The notes: generated by a model from the letters alone, not told the origin. DNA of 64,000 nucleotides from Methanosarcina barkeri 3 (GCF_000970305.1 NZ_CP009517.1:1-64000); one strand, 5' to 3'; shown: positions 28,716 to 37,910, counted from the stretch's first letter. Numbers and translations are program-made.

Positions 28716-30596
28716 TCAGAGTTTCTTGATATGCCTGACATCCACTGCAACTCCTCTAGTGGATTTCACCATTTCTTCTCCGCTCATCACAGCTCGCCCT
28801 ACACAGAGAGCTTTTTTGCCAAGTACAATTACCTCATCATTAGGCCGTATTTCCGGATCAGCCTGAGTAACTCCTGGGGCAAGGATGGAACCGCGTGGGA
28901 GAAAATCATCAATTGTTACCAGGTATTTCCCACTTTTTAGCATCCTTTCAGCTCCTTCAAGGGAAAGAGCAAGCATTCCGTATTGAGGAACAAGGGTTGC
29001 AAGTTGTTTTTTTCCAGAAAAGAGCTGATACTTGGGAAAGCGACCTTTAACTGCAAGCTTTCCTGCCTCTTCAGAGAAAAGAAGTGAAGCATCTTTACCG
29101 AACTGATATTCTGCAATCGCTCTCACAAAGTTCTTCTTGTCTTCTTCCGCGTTCAGGCTTTTCTTGCTGAAGTTTTCAGATATACATATAGACTCAACTG
29201 TCCTCTTAAGGTTTGAAAGCGCATCCATAGACACAAGGTTTCCTGTAGCAGTATAGGTTATTTCAATCCCAAGTTTGCTCGCTGCTCGTTCACAGATTTC
29301 TTTGTATGCCCCTTCTACATGGGCAACTATGGATCTATACCTGTGTTTTGAGAGATATGCCTCAAGACAACCGGAAACCCAGGCTTTTTCTTCTTCGTCC
29401 CAGTGACCTGTAACCGCAGTGTCATAATGGGCTGCTGGGTATGTTAATTCCAGTTCTCTGGGCACTATTCCAAGAGGTGAGGTTAAAATCACTTCATGGA
29501 CAAATTTCCGATACTTTCCTAGGGCCAGAATAAACTTTTGATGAGACTGGGAAGTTGAGTAAGGTTTTTTGGCTGCACAGGGGAAAAGTAGGAGAATCTC
29601 AAGCTCTGGAGGTGTATACCTTTCCTGTATGCGCTGTGCAAATCTTGCCACTTCGATTCGGGATAGGGCCTCTGAGGTATCTGCAAGCAACTGGTTTTGT
29701 CGAAAAGCAGGAACTCTTTCTTCAAGGTAAGAGTACTGGAAATCCCCAAGTCTTAACAGGGCTGTTAGCCAGGGCTTAACCCTGCACTGGCCTTCAATAT
29801 ATTCTCTCAATGTTCCCGCCCTTATCCTCTCTCTCACAAGGGAGAGTTCGGCTTCGAGAGCATTCCTGTTATGAGCTGAAAGGAATTTTGCTCTCTCAGT
29901 TTTTGGAAGCTTCCCAATTTCTACGGGCGTACTTTCAGCACATACCCTGCATCTGCAAGGAAACTCTGTTAGGGAGTCGAGATAGAATCTACCTGCTGCT
30001 GTCAGGTAGATGTCAGAATAAGCTGCGATTTCCGCTCTGGTATCGTCCAGAACATCGATTCCGAAGTAAACCAGCATAGCTATATTTTCAGGAAGTGCGA
30101 GGTTTGGGGCATAAAGAGCTGTATCAGGGGGAATCTGGTTTCTAAGCTCTATTACGGTCTCGAGAAATCTTCGTGCGTTGTTTTCCATAGTACCTGCCCC
30201 TTCCATTATATACAGGTCGGCTTTCTCAGGCTTTCCTCCTACTCTCAGGAGAGAGCCTGTAGGGCCTGTATCTTCGGTGTTTTCGCTATTAAGGGCAGTA
30301 AATTTTTCGACTTTTCGGAGGGATTCGATTGGAATTGCAGGTGGGTAAGCTTGATGCGGCAGGATTATGAGAGTTCCATTTCCTGCTTTTTCACGGATTT
30401 GCTTTATGTGTGTTTCAAGCTCTACATCGGATTTCACACCCCAGAAACTCCCTGCATCAACAACAGGGCCGGGATTTTCAAACTTTCCGAGTTCCGCCGT
30501 ACTTAAAATGCAGGGCGTACGAAGCTCGGGGGACAGCAGAAGTTTTCCGATCCTTGCTGCTCCGTCTCTTTGTTCTATCTCAAAGTATCGTGTCAT
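28716..30596 (-). CDS. arcS: Archaeosine synthase ArcS
   Basis: This 626-residue enzyme of archaeosine formation at tRNA position 15 is a paralogue of tRNA-guanine transglycosylase. A TGT-like N-terminal half contains a zinc-type cluster (PCRCRVCAESTP, about 235). A central domain carries the ArcS-specific FPCAAKKPYSTSQSH motif. The C-terminal PUA domain ends RGVAVDVRHIKKL. The start is set at the ATG at 30596, with AGAGGA nine bases upstream; the frame is open 45 bases further but without a site. It would add lysine or ammonia equivalents to preQ0-tRNA, depending on partner enzymes. Confidence 0.92.
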   Translation of the reverse strand: MTRYFEIEQRDGAARIGKLLLSPELRTPCILSTAELGKFENPGPVVDAGSFWGVKSDVELETHIKQIREKAGNGTLIILPHQAYPPAIPIESLRKVEKFTALNSENTEDTGPTGSLLRVGGKPEKADLYIMEGAGTMENNARRFLETVIELRNQIPPDTALYAPNLALPENIAMLVYFGIDVLDDTRAEIAAYSDIYLTAAGRFYLDSLTEFPCRCRVCAESTPVEIGKLPKTERAKFLSAHNRNALEAELSLVRERIRAGTLREYIEGQCRVKPWLTALLRLGDFQYSYLEERVPAFRQNQLLADTSEALSRIEVARFAQRIQERYTPPELEILLLFPCAAKKPYSTSQSHQKFILALGKYRKFVHEVILTSPLGIVPRELELTYPAAHYDTAVTGHWDEEEKAWVSGCLEAYLSKHRYRSIVAHVEGAYKEICERAASKLGIEITYTATGNLVSMDALSNLKRTVESICISENFSKKSLNAEEDKKNFVRAIAEYQFGKDASLLFSEEAGKLAVKGRFPKYQLFSGKKQLATLVPQYGMLALSLEGAERMLKSGKYLVTIDDFLPRGSILAPGVTQADPEIRPNDEVIVLGKKALCVGRAVMSGEEMVKSTRGVAVDVRHIKKL

Positions 30597-30964
30597 GTTT
30601 GTCCTCTTATGTCTACCAGAATGTAAAGGTTTGTCCTGCACTTTCGCCTAAGGTTTCTTTTATTTCCCATTTTTCTAAAACCAGAGGATGCTCAGTTTTA
30701 CGGTTTATTTGATAACTTTTCAGAAGGAAAATATATTCTTCAGAAAGAGAATGATATTCTTCACGGAGAATGATATTCTTTAGAAGGAGAATAGTGCTCT
30801 TCAGAAGAATGGTACTCTTTAGAGGGAAGGAGGATGGTATATTCTTATATATTATTAATCTTGATTATCTGCTGCAACTCATCTTTCATTCACCTGTCAT
30901 TGTCTGTCTCAAGCCGTGACAGAAATCCTATTTTTCACATCTGAATTCCAATTTGAGGTCTAGA
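30597..30964. other. Spacer between arcS and the GlcD-like gene
   Basis: A divergent intergenic region. Imperfect repeats of TTCAGAAGGAGAATGATATTC run from about 30715 to 30835, followed by a TATA-like ATATTCTTATATATTATTA at about 30838-30856. No gene is seen. Confidence 0.5.
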
Positions 30965-32335
30965 ATGGATATAACTGCAGAACTTCAAAAGATCGTTGGT
31001 GGACGACTTTCTGTCTCTCCTTCGGAACTTTATTGTTATTCTTCTGACGCATCCCAGGTCAAGGGAATACCTGATTACGTGGTACGCCCGAAAAGCACAG
31101 ACGAAGTAAGCCGGATTGTCAGGCTTGCCTACGAGAATGAGATCCCTGTGACCGCAAGGGGAGCAGGCACAGGACTTGCAGGTGGTGCAGTCCCTGTTAA
31201 AGGTGGCATTGTGCTGGATATGTCTGGCATGAACCGGATTCTTGAAATCGATATTGATAATATTCAGGTCCTGGTAGAACCCGGGATTATTCAGGATACT
31301 TTAAACGAAACACTAAAACCGTATGGCTTTTTCTTTCCTCCCAATCCTGGCAGTTCAGCCATGTGCACTATCGGGGGTATGATAGCTTACAATGCAAGCG
31401 GAATGCGTTGCGTTAAGTATGGCACTACCAGAAACTATGTTCGCGATCTTGAAGTAGTGCTTGCGGACGGAACAGTTATCCATACCGGTTCAAAGATGCT
31501 TAAATCCGCAGCAGGATATGATTTGACCCAGCTTATTGTAGGTTCGGAAGGCACATTAGGCATTGTCACGAAAGCCAGGCTGAAGATTGCCCCTCTCCCG
31601 AAAACTCGAAAACTGGTAATTGCTTCCTTTGAGAATGCAGAAACTGCAGGACAGGCAGTTGTAAAAACCTTCTCACACGGGGTTATTCCCTCAGCTTGCG
31701 AGATTCTGGACAGAGTTTCCTTGCAGGTTCTCAAACGTTACGACCCGAAACTTGTGCTTCCTTCAGAAGGTGATGTGATTCTTTTTGAGGTTGATGGCAC
31801 AGAAAACTCGGCACGTGAAGCCGCAGAACAAATAATGGCAGTCTGTGCTCCTCTGGCTCTTTCCATAAGGCTTGCGGAAAGTGAAAAGGAAATGGCAGAT
31901 ATCTGGGCAGCCAGAAAACTCGTAGGAGCTGCGGTTTCGCGCCTGGACCCGACGAAAAGCCGCATCTATGTAGGAGAAGATGTGGGAGTTCCCATAAAGC
32001 AAATTCCGGAACTGCTAAAACGAGCGCAGGAAATCGCTGAGAAATTCAACCTGCCTGCTATGAAATACGGGCATATAGGAGACGGAAACCTGCATCTCGC
32101 CCTATTCATTGATGTTTTAAATAAAGATGAATGGGATCGCCTGAATAAAGCTGCAGACCTGGTCCACAGGACAGCGATTGAGCTTGGAGGCACAGTTAGC
32201 TCCGAACATGGGATAGGTGCAGCCAGGGCTGAATACATGAAAGCTCAATGGGGACCCGCACTTGAGGTAATGCGTGCGATTAAAAAAGTCCTTGACCCGA
32301 AAGGTATACTGAATCCGGGTAAACTGGGGTTGTGA
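30965..32335 (+). CDS. FAD-binding (D-lactate/glycolate) dehydrogenase, GlcD-like
   Basis: This 456-residue flavoprotein has the FAD-binding PCMH motif (VTARGAGTGLAGGAVPVKGG, about 60-79), GGMIAYNASGMRCVKYGTT, and the C-terminal domain ending MKYGHIGDGNLHLALF and GTVSSEHGIGAARAEYM. It belongs to the GlcD/DLD family that oxidises D-lactate, glycolate or similar 2-hydroxyacids. The start is ATG at 30965 behind GAGGT; the in-frame TTG 12 bases upstream overlaps that site. The Fe-S partner gene begins at its stop codon, so the two form one electron-transfer unit. Confidence 0.9.
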   Translation: MDITAELQKIVGGRLSVSPSELYCYSSDASQVKGIPDYVVRPKSTDEVSRIVRLAYENEIPVTARGAGTGLAGGAVPVKGGIVLDMSGMNRILEIDIDNIQVLVEPGIIQDTLNETLKPYGFFFPPNPGSSAMCTIGGMIAYNASGMRCVKYGTTRNYVRDLEVVLADGTVIHTGSKMLKSAAGYDLTQLIVGSEGTLGIVTKARLKIAPLPKTRKLVIASFENAETAGQAVVKTFSHGVIPSACEILDRVSLQVLKRYDPKLVLPSEGDVILFEVDGTENSAREAAEQIMAVCAPLALSIRLAESEKEMADIWAARKLVGAAVSRLDPTKSRIYVGEDVGVPIKQIPELLKRAQEIAEKFNLPAMKYGHIGDGNLHLALFIDVLNKDEWDRLNKAADLVHRTAIELGGTVSSEHGIGAARAEYMKAQWGPALEVMRAIKKVLDPKGILNPGKLGL

Positions 32336-32340
32336 GAACA

Positions 32341-33513
32341 ATGAAAAACGAAGGAAAAAAGGAAACTGAACAGACAAAAGAAACAGAAAAAATTAAAATA
32401 ACCCCAAAAAAAATAAACGAGAACGATAGTGAAAGCGAAAAGCAGCCCTTTGAGGTTGATCGCAGGTCGGTTTATAGATGCGTACAGTGCGGAACTTGCC
32501 GCTCTGTTTGTCCTGTGTTTGACGTAGTAGGCTGGGAATCTGCCAATACACGAGGCAGAATGCTCATCATTAAAAGCCTGCTTGAAGGAAGACCTCCTTC
32601 CGAAGATGTCCTCTCAAGCCTTGCTTCCTGTACAACCTGCGGAATCTGCGCCTCCAAATGCCCTGCAGGAGCAAACCCACCTGAGGTTGTGGAAGCTACT
32701 CGTGCTCAGCTTGTGAAATGCGGTATCACAACTGACGCCCAGAAAAATTTGAAATCTGCCATTACAACATATGGGAACTCTTTTGGTGAAACAAGGGACC
32801 GTAAGCACTGGCTTTCTGAAACAGAACGTTCAAAACTTCCCGAAAAGTCAGATTATGTTTATTTCGTTGGCTGCTTCGATTCCTACCGCTACCCGGAGTT
32901 TGCCAAAAAAACCTTTGATATTCTGCAGCGCTTTGGCGTAACTCTTCTGCCTGACGAGCATTGCTGTGCCTCTCCACTCCTGCGTACCGGATTTAGGGAG
33001 GATGCAGAAAAGGTTATGCAGCACAATCTTGAGCAGATCAGGAAAGTAGGGGCGCACACAATTATCACTAGCTGTGCGGGTTGTTATACAACGCTTAAGA
33101 ATAACTATCCCGAAGAACTTAAGGTCATAAGTCTCCCTGAATTCCTTGCCGAACATCTGGAAGATCTTAATTTGAAGAAACTTGACCTTACAGTTACTTA
33201 TCACGATCCGTGCCATCTGGGCAGGCATAACAAGGTCTATGACGCTCCAAGGAAGGTTATCCAATCGATCTGTACTCTCAAGGAAATGAAAAACACTAAA
33301 GAAAACGCACGTTGCTGTGGTGGCGGAGGTGGAGTGCGGACAGGTTATCCTGACATTTCCCTTGAACTTGCAAGAAACAGGCTTAAAGACGTGCCGGAAG
33401 GTGTGGATTATATTGTTACCTCTTGCCCCCTCTGCGTAAGGAACCTCAGGGATGCAGGCGGGAATATCGAGGTTATAGATATTGTAGAACTCGTAGCAAT
33501 GGCAATAGAGTAG
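32341..33513 (+). CDS. Fe-S oxidoreductase with two 4Fe-4S motifs and two CCG domains (GlcF/HdrD-like)
   Basis: This protein has about 390 residues. A charged tail of about 40 residues precedes two ferredoxin motifs (CVQCGTCRSVCP and CTTCGICASKCP). Two cysteine-rich CCG domains follow (HCCASPLLRTG and RCCGGGGGVRTGYP, the latter after CAGCYTTLKNNYP). This matches glycolate/lactate oxidase Fe-S subunits and heterodisulfide reductase HdrD. It would take electrons from the upstream flavoprotein and pass them to a membrane carrier or disulfide. The start is uncertain: GTG at 32332 overlaps the previous stop, ATG at 32341 follows it. Confidence 0.9.
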   Translation: MKNEGKKETEQTKETEKIKITPKKINENDSESEKQPFEVDRRSVYRCVQCGTCRSVCPVFDVVGWESANTRGRMLIIKSLLEGRPPSEDVLSSLASCTTCGICASKCPAGANPPEVVEATRAQLVKCGITTDAQKNLKSAITTYGNSFGETRDRKHWLSETERSKLPEKSDYVYFVGCFDSYRYPEFAKKTFDILQRFGVTLLPDEHCCASPLLRTGFREDAEKVMQHNLEQIRKVGAHTIITSCAGCYTTLKNNYPEELKVISLPEFLAEHLEDLNLKKLDLTVTYHDPCHLGRHNKVYDAPRKVIQSICTLKEMKNTKENARCCGGGGGVRTGYPDISLELARNRLKDVPEGVDYIVTSCPLCVRNLRDAGGNIEVIDIVELVAMAIE

Positions 33514-33683
33514 TCTGGCTAACTTCAAAGTCCGGCTACTTTTAAGTTCAACTGCTGCTTCTCAGTTAATTACTAAGGGTCAGCCTTCGACCCAACTCAT
33601 TCTTTTTTTACGGCATATTACACCACACTTTTATTTCCGGAAAACGAGATTCTTATTTACTGGATTTTACGGTTGAGTAAGAG

Positions 33684-33790
33684 TTTTAGAGATCTGTTAA
33701 GGGTATTTAGAGATCTGTTAAGGGTATTTAGAGATCTGTTAGGGGAATGATTTAGTGATCCGTTAGGGGAACATTTAGAAATCGGTTAGG
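33684..33790. repeat. 21-bp repeat upstream of the small paralogue genes
   Basis: Three close and two diverged copies of TTTAGAGATCTGTTAAGGGT (21-bp period) lie in the 33514-33801 spacer, ending at the AGGAGG site of the next gene. Confidence 0.8.
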
Positions 33791-33801
33791 AGGACAGGAT
33801 A

Positions 33802-34059
33802 ATGAGTTGTAAACCGCTAATATTTCGTAATGTTAAGCCTGATACGTTTAACTGTATGAAGAAAAAGCTTCAGGACAATGGCATCTACATCCCTGGAGGA
33901 TACAGAGGAGAACTATCTGGCAAAGGAATTACTGCGAGTTTCGAATGGGATGGACAGTCTAATCTTACCATTACAATTACGGAAAAACCTTTCATTGTCA
34001 GCTGTGAAGTCGCAGCCCAGAAAATGCGAGCTTTCGTAAGAGCTTGCCATGGCTCGTAA
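33802..34059 (+). CDS. Small conserved-looking protein, paralogue A
   Basis: An 85-residue protein of unknown function. Its core (FRNVKPDTFNCMKKKLQDNG, then GELSGKGITASFEWDGQSNL, then a C-terminal FVRAC) is shared with the next gene, so the two are tandem paralogues of one small alpha/beta family. It has a strong AGGAGG site. Two cysteines (in NCMKKK and RACHGS) are kept in the paralogue. Confidence 0.75.
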   Translation: MSCKPLIFRNVKPDTFNCMKKKLQDNGIYIPGGYRGELSGKGITASFEWDGQSNLTITITEKPFIVSCEVAAQKMRAFVRACHGS

Positions 34060-34154
34060 TATTTTGCCTCAACTCTTTAGGATATTTAGAAATTAGCTTA
34101 GGACTAATATAAGAATCAGTTTCATATCATAGGAATTAGTTTTGGATTAAGACT

Positions 34155-34436
34155 ATGGGCGAAAGGAAACTGGACACAGAGGGCTGCCAGGGGATTAAAT
34201 TCAAAAATGTAACTCCTGATGTATTTTCTTGCATGAAAAAAAAATTTCAGAACTATGGAATCGAAGTTCAATCCGGAAATTCCGGTGTTCTTGAAGGAAA
34301 GGGAATAATTGCCCATTTTAGCTGGGATGGTGAGGCAAACCTGTCAATTGAGATCAAAGAAAGGCCTCTGGACACTTACTGCGGGCAGGTAAGTGGGAAA
34401 TTCAGGGCTTTCTGGCGTGAGTGTCAGAGGTACTGA
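34155..34436 (+). CDS. Small conserved-looking protein, paralogue B
   Basis: A 93-residue paralogue of the preceding gene (FKNVTPDVFSCMKKKFQNYG, GVLEGKGIIAHFSWDGEANL, FRAFWRECQRY). It has a longer N-terminus and a weak ribosome-binding site. Its last 64 coding bases recur almost unchanged at 37577-37640, beyond the efflux cassette. Function unknown. Confidence 0.7.
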   Translation: MGERKLDTEGCQGIKFKNVTPDVFSCMKKKFQNYGIEVQSGNSGVLEGKGIIAHFSWDGEANLSIEIKERPLDTYCGQVSGKFRAFWRECQRY

Positions 34437-34497
34437 AGAAAACTAAAGAATGAATATTTTTCTCATCACTGTGGACAGATGGGATTGTCCAGATAAA

Positions 34498-35901
34498 TCA
34501 ATTATTTCTGTTCCTTATATATGAAGGCCAGGCAGCAATTACACATAGTAGGGCAGCTATGACCAATGCCACTCCTGAGGATAAAGTCAGGCTGTTGATA
34601 TTAATCTCAGGAAGTGCCTTCGTGGAAAGGATAAAAGATGCAAAAGATGCTCCGACTGCCATTCCAAAGTACCTGCCTGTATTTGCAATACTTGAAGCGA
34701 TAGCTGCTCTGTCCTTTTGCAGTCCTCGCATTATCTCAATATTATTGGGACTCTGGAAAAAGGAGTAACCAGTTGCAAAAAGACCTATTGAGAGCATAAT
34801 TATACTCAATTTTTGACTTAGTATTGCCCAGGCACATACCAGCAGGGCTAAAAAGGATATTAATAGTCCTATAACTGAAAAGTATTGCCATAGAGAACGG
34901 TCGTACAGCCATCCTATTATCGGAGAGCCAATCACCAGGATAACGGGAGTGATCATCATAATCATTCCTACATGTAATGGGGTAAATTCCAGAACTTCCT
35001 CCAGATAGAAAGGCATGGTTATGTTCAGAATGAAAACTGCAGCAAAGAAAAGGATCATGCTCAAGAGAGGCAGAAGAAACATTGGTTCACGGAAAACGCT
35101 AATATCAAGCATTGGATTTATCTGTCGTCTCTCATTCCACTTCAGGAACATGAATGTTGAAAACATTACTGTAAAAGATACCAGAACCTCCATAGAGTAC
35201 ATGCCTTTTGTAGCGATTGCATCGAACAGAACCATAACTGATGTGATGCCAATTGCGAAGCTTATGGCTCCTGTCCAATCTATGTTCTCTCCTTTTTCCT
35301 TTCTATCTGTTATTCTGAGATAGGGAATGCCTAAAAAGAGTCCAATTATTCCTATCGGGATATTAATATAGAAAATGGCTCTCCAGTTGAAAGCTTCGAT
35401 TAATATACCTCCAATACCTGGACCTGCAAGGCTTGCGATGGCTACGGTTGCACCCATGATACCTATTGCCTTTCCCTGTGTATCGGGTGGGTTAATCCTA
35501 TATATAATGGCCATGCTGATAGAACTTGCCATGGCGCCCCCAATTGCTTGAGCTATCCTGAAAGTGATGAGTATGGGAAGAGAAGGAGCTATACCACAAC
35601 CCAAAGAGCTGATTGTAAAAAGAGCAATCCCTCCAAGGAACATCTTTTTCAGTCCCGTGTATGCAGAAAGCTTTCCAAAAATCATCAGAAATGCCGTGAT
35701 AGTGATTAAATATGCAGTTACGACCCATTGTGATTCGGAGATCGTGTTCCCGAAGTAAGCGGTTATATCTGGCAGTGCTATGCTTACAATGACAGTATCC
35801 AGCACGGACATGAAAAGTCCAAGCAGAACAACTCCCATAGCGAGCCTACGCTCTTTTCCACTTAAAATATTAGATTCCGAAGCAGTCTCATCTGTCTTCA
35901 A
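34498..35901 (-). CDS. MFS efflux transporter, DHA2 (14-TM) type
   Basis: This 467-residue integral membrane protein has about 14 hydrophobic segments. The family-typical first-helix motif is LDTVIVSIALPDITAYF (about 35-51). It also carries GKLSAYTGLKKMFLGG (MFS motif A region) and GPGIGGILIEAFNWRAIFYINIP (motif C-like). DHA2 proteins export drugs or toxic compounds by proton antiport. The start is TTG, overlapping the TGA stop of the methyltransferase; AGGAGG lies inside that gene, so translation is likely coupled. The cassette has its own divergent regulator. Confidence 0.88.
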   Translation of the reverse strand: MKTDETASESNILSGKERRLAMGVVLLGLFMSVLDTVIVSIALPDITAYFGNTISESQWVVTAYLITITAFLMIFGKLSAYTGLKKMFLGGIALFTISSLGCGIAPSLPILITFRIAQAIGGAMASSISMAIIYRINPPDTQGKAIGIMGATVAIASLAGPGIGGILIEAFNWRAIFYINIPIGIIGLFLGIPYLRITDRKEKGENIDWTGAISFAIGITSVMVLFDAIATKGMYSMEVLVSFTVMFSTFMFLKWNERRQINPMLDISVFREPMFLLPLLSMILFFAAVFILNITMPFYLEEVLEFTPLHVGMIMMITPVILVIGSPIIGWLYDRSLWQYFSVIGLLISFLALLVCAWAILSQKLSIIMLSIGLFATGYSFFQSPNNIEIMRGLQKDRAAIASSIANTGRYFGMAVGASFASFILSTKALPEININSLTLSSGVALVIAALLCVIAAWPSYIRNRNN

Positions 35902-36572
35902 AGTAGAGCCTCCTCTTGATTTTGGTTATTTTCATTCTTGCTTACTGAAAATATCAGGAAGCTCTGTTCTGGAAGGAATGCGTGGTCTTCTACCAGGTGG
36001 TATCCTGCCCCAGTCATTTCGTTAACTATTGTCGCTTTTGGGACATAGTGGCAGAAGAGTCTGTGGAAGCTCCATTTACCCCTACCGTCATAATCGATAA
36101 TCGCTATCTTTGCTCCGGTGCTCAGGGATTTGACCAGATCACTGAAATAAACTTCCCTGTTGGGAAGGTGATGGTATACATTACGCAGAAAGACCAGATC
36201 CAGTTTTTTACTCATAAGAGGGAACCTGTTGTCTTCAGCAAGTACTGGTATAATGTTATGGAAACCGTTCTTGTCTGAATTGCTTCTTATAAAGTCAAGA
36301 AGCTCTTTTTTTGTATCGATAGCGTATACCTTTCCTTCCCTGCCGACATCTCTGGCAAAAAGGAATGAAAAATAGCCTCCACCCGAGCCAACATCTGCAA
36401 TGTGCTGGCCAATTTTCAGGGAGAAAGCTTTTATTATTTCTTCGGATTTGCTCTTCGCACTTGATGCCTTTCTATTTAACATTCTGGCTTTTATAGTGTT
36501 CACGATTTCAACTTCTGGAAACGTCCATTGAAGAATTCGGGTCTTTGTTCGATTAAGTTCCTGTTCGACCAT
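35898..36572 (-). CDS. SAM-dependent methyltransferase of the efflux cassette
   Basis: This 224-residue class I methyltransferase has motif I IADVGSGGGYFSFLFARDVG (about 56-75), VYAIDTKKELLDFI, and LDLVFLRNVYHHLPN (about 126-140) of the UbiE/small-molecule type. Coupling to an efflux pump suggests modification then export, or detoxification, of one compound; this is inference. No ribosome-binding site precedes ATG, so the transcript may be leaderless. Confidence 0.85.
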   Translation of the reverse strand: MVEQELNRTKTRILQWTFPEVEIVNTIKARMLNRKASSAKSKSEEIIKAFSLKIGQHIADVGSGGGYFSFLFARDVGREGKVYAIDTKKELLDFIRSNSDKNGFHNIIPVLAEDNRFPLMSKKLDLVFLRNVYHHLPNREVYFSDLVKSLSTGAKIAIIDYDGRGKWSFHRLFCHYVPKATIVNEMTGAGYHLVEDHAFLPEQSFLIFSVSKNENNQNQEEALL

Positions 36573-36629
36573 TTATTTCACAAACATTTATACTCAAGTG
36601 CGTTTATTTAAAAAAAATCTGGAACAGAT

Positions 36630-36662
36630 GTTACAGTAGTCACATTAATATAACTAAGTAAC
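36630..36662. promoter_or_regulatory. Candidate operator/promoter of the divergent cassette
   Basis: GTTAC and GTAAC form an inverted pair separated by 23 bases in the spacer between methyltransferase and regulator. The TATA-like ATTAATATAAC lies within it. Repressor binding here would cover both divergent promoters. Inferred only from position and symmetry. Confidence 0.3.
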
Positions 36663-36684
36663 ATAATTGCCAGAACGTAAAGAA

Positions 36685-37434
36685 ATGAAAAGTCACGAGC
36701 TTTTTTCCGAGCTGTCATCCGAGAGCAGGCTTGCTATACTAAAGGCTCTTGAGAAAGAACCGTTGAAATTCACCCGGCTGACAACTATAACAGACACTAC
36801 ATCTCCTGAAGCAGCGAGGCAATTGAACCGTCTGTTCAAAAGTAGTCTAATCTGTAAGGATATCGAAGGATATTATTCACTTACTTCTTTCGGAAAGTTG
36901 GTAGTATCGTCAATACCAAATCTGGAGATTATCGCTCAAAGGTCAGATTTTTTCCTGCGTCATGATACATCTTCCATACCTCCCCAACTTCTCAAGGAGT
37001 TTGATGCTTTTGAAGGAGTAGAAGCTGTCAAAGGAGTTTTTGAGCTGGTTAACAAAACGACACAACTTTTCGAAGAGATTCATGAATATGCCTGGTACCT
37101 TACTGATAGTTTTCCTCATTACTTCATACCTCGCATAGAAAAGAAGATCAACGAAGGAGTGAGTTTTCGTGTCATTTATCCAGAAAATCTTGGTGAAAGC
37201 CTCATGTCTGGTTTTCCAGAAAGAGTTCTGAAATCTATAGATGCCCGTTCTATAGATGAGGTTAAAATAGTCATTAATGTCAGTGACAGGTTCGGTCTAC
37301 TTGCGTTGCCTGGGCCTGACGGAAAAATTGACCGTGACGATGTGCTTATCGGTTACGATAATAGATTCAAAGACTGGTGTAAAAAAGTTTTTGAATATTA
37401 TTTTAAAGTCCACAGGACGCTAGTGAGTCCATAA
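36685..37434 (+). CDS. Winged-helix transcriptional regulator (ArsR-like HTH plus C-terminal sensor domain)
   Basis: This protein of about 249 residues has an N-terminal winged helix (ELSSESRLAILKALEKEPLK, then a recognition region ISP-like TSPEAARQLNRLFKSSLI, then a wing DIEGYYSLTSFGKLV). The C-terminal domain of about 150 residues (WYLTDSFPHYFIPRIEKKIN, FRVIYPENL, CKKVFEYYFK) is typical of the haloarchaeal/methanogen FilR1-type regulators (DUF1724). It is divergent from the methyltransferase-efflux pair and likely regulates it. The start is ATG at 36685; an in-frame TTG at 36667 is possible. Confidence 0.85.
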   Translation: MKSHELFSELSSESRLAILKALEKEPLKFTRLTTITDTTSPEAARQLNRLFKSSLICKDIEGYYSLTSFGKLVVSSIPNLEIIAQRSDFFLRHDTSSIPPQLLKEFDAFEGVEAVKGVFELVNKTTQLFEEIHEYAWYLTDSFPHYFIPRIEKKINEGVSFRVIYPENLGESLMSGFPERVLKSIDARSIDEVKIVINVSDRFGLLALPGPDGKIDRDDVLIGYDNRFKDWCKKVFEYYFKVHRTLVSP

Positions 37435-37537
37435 ATTGATCTATATCATCAAAAGGTATGCAGCCCAAGAACTTCGATTGTTTGAAGGCAATGGCATAGT
37501 TTTCCATTCTTGAAGGCAATGACATAATTTTTCATTT

Positions 37538-37652
37538 TGCTGGGTGATGAATCCGATGATTGATATTAAAGAAAAAGCCTCTGGACACTTACTGCGGGCA
37601 GGTAAGTGGTAAATTCAGGGCTTTCTGGCGTGAGTGTCAGGGTTTATGAAGA
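37538..37652 (+). pseudogene. Frameshifted 3' fragment of the small paralogue gene
   Basis: Bases 37577-37640 match 34364-34427 with a single mismatch. The upstream 40 bases match more loosely, with small deletions. An extra A in the AAAGAAAAA run shifts the frame. No start codon region remains. It is a remnant of a third copy of the 33802/34155 family, on the far side of the transporter cassette. Confidence 0.8.
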
Positions 37653-37810
37653 TGAACCCAATTCAGGCTTACATCAGGAGTATGTGTGTTTTTACCTTAA
37701 AACGGCGTATTTATTTGAGATAAATGAATTCAGAGATGTTTTAAAGTAAAAGCGAGAAGTGTTTTAAATTCTTCGTTAAGATACTTAATACGTCTTTTTC
37801 ACACATCTTC

Positions 37811-37910
37811 GCATGTCTTCGCATGTCTTCGCATGTCTTCGCATGTCTTCGCATGTCTTCGCATGTCTTCGCATGTCTTCGCATGTCTTCGCATGTCTTC
37901 GCATGTCTTC
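37811..37910. repeat. Perfect 10-bp tandem repeat, ten copies
   Basis: GCATGTCTTC repeats ten times without error, with diverged copies on each side (ACACATCTTC and GTAGGTCTTC). Frames through it give decapeptide repeats on both strands but no credible gene. The period is close to one turn of the helix. The rest of the 37653-38098 spacer shows no gene; TATA-like TTTATATAC lies near 38030. Confidence 0.92.

Noticed and set aside
36667-36684. TTG upstream start for the winged-helix regulator
   Set aside because: It would add six charged residues outside the domain; no ribosome-binding site supports it over ATG at 36685.
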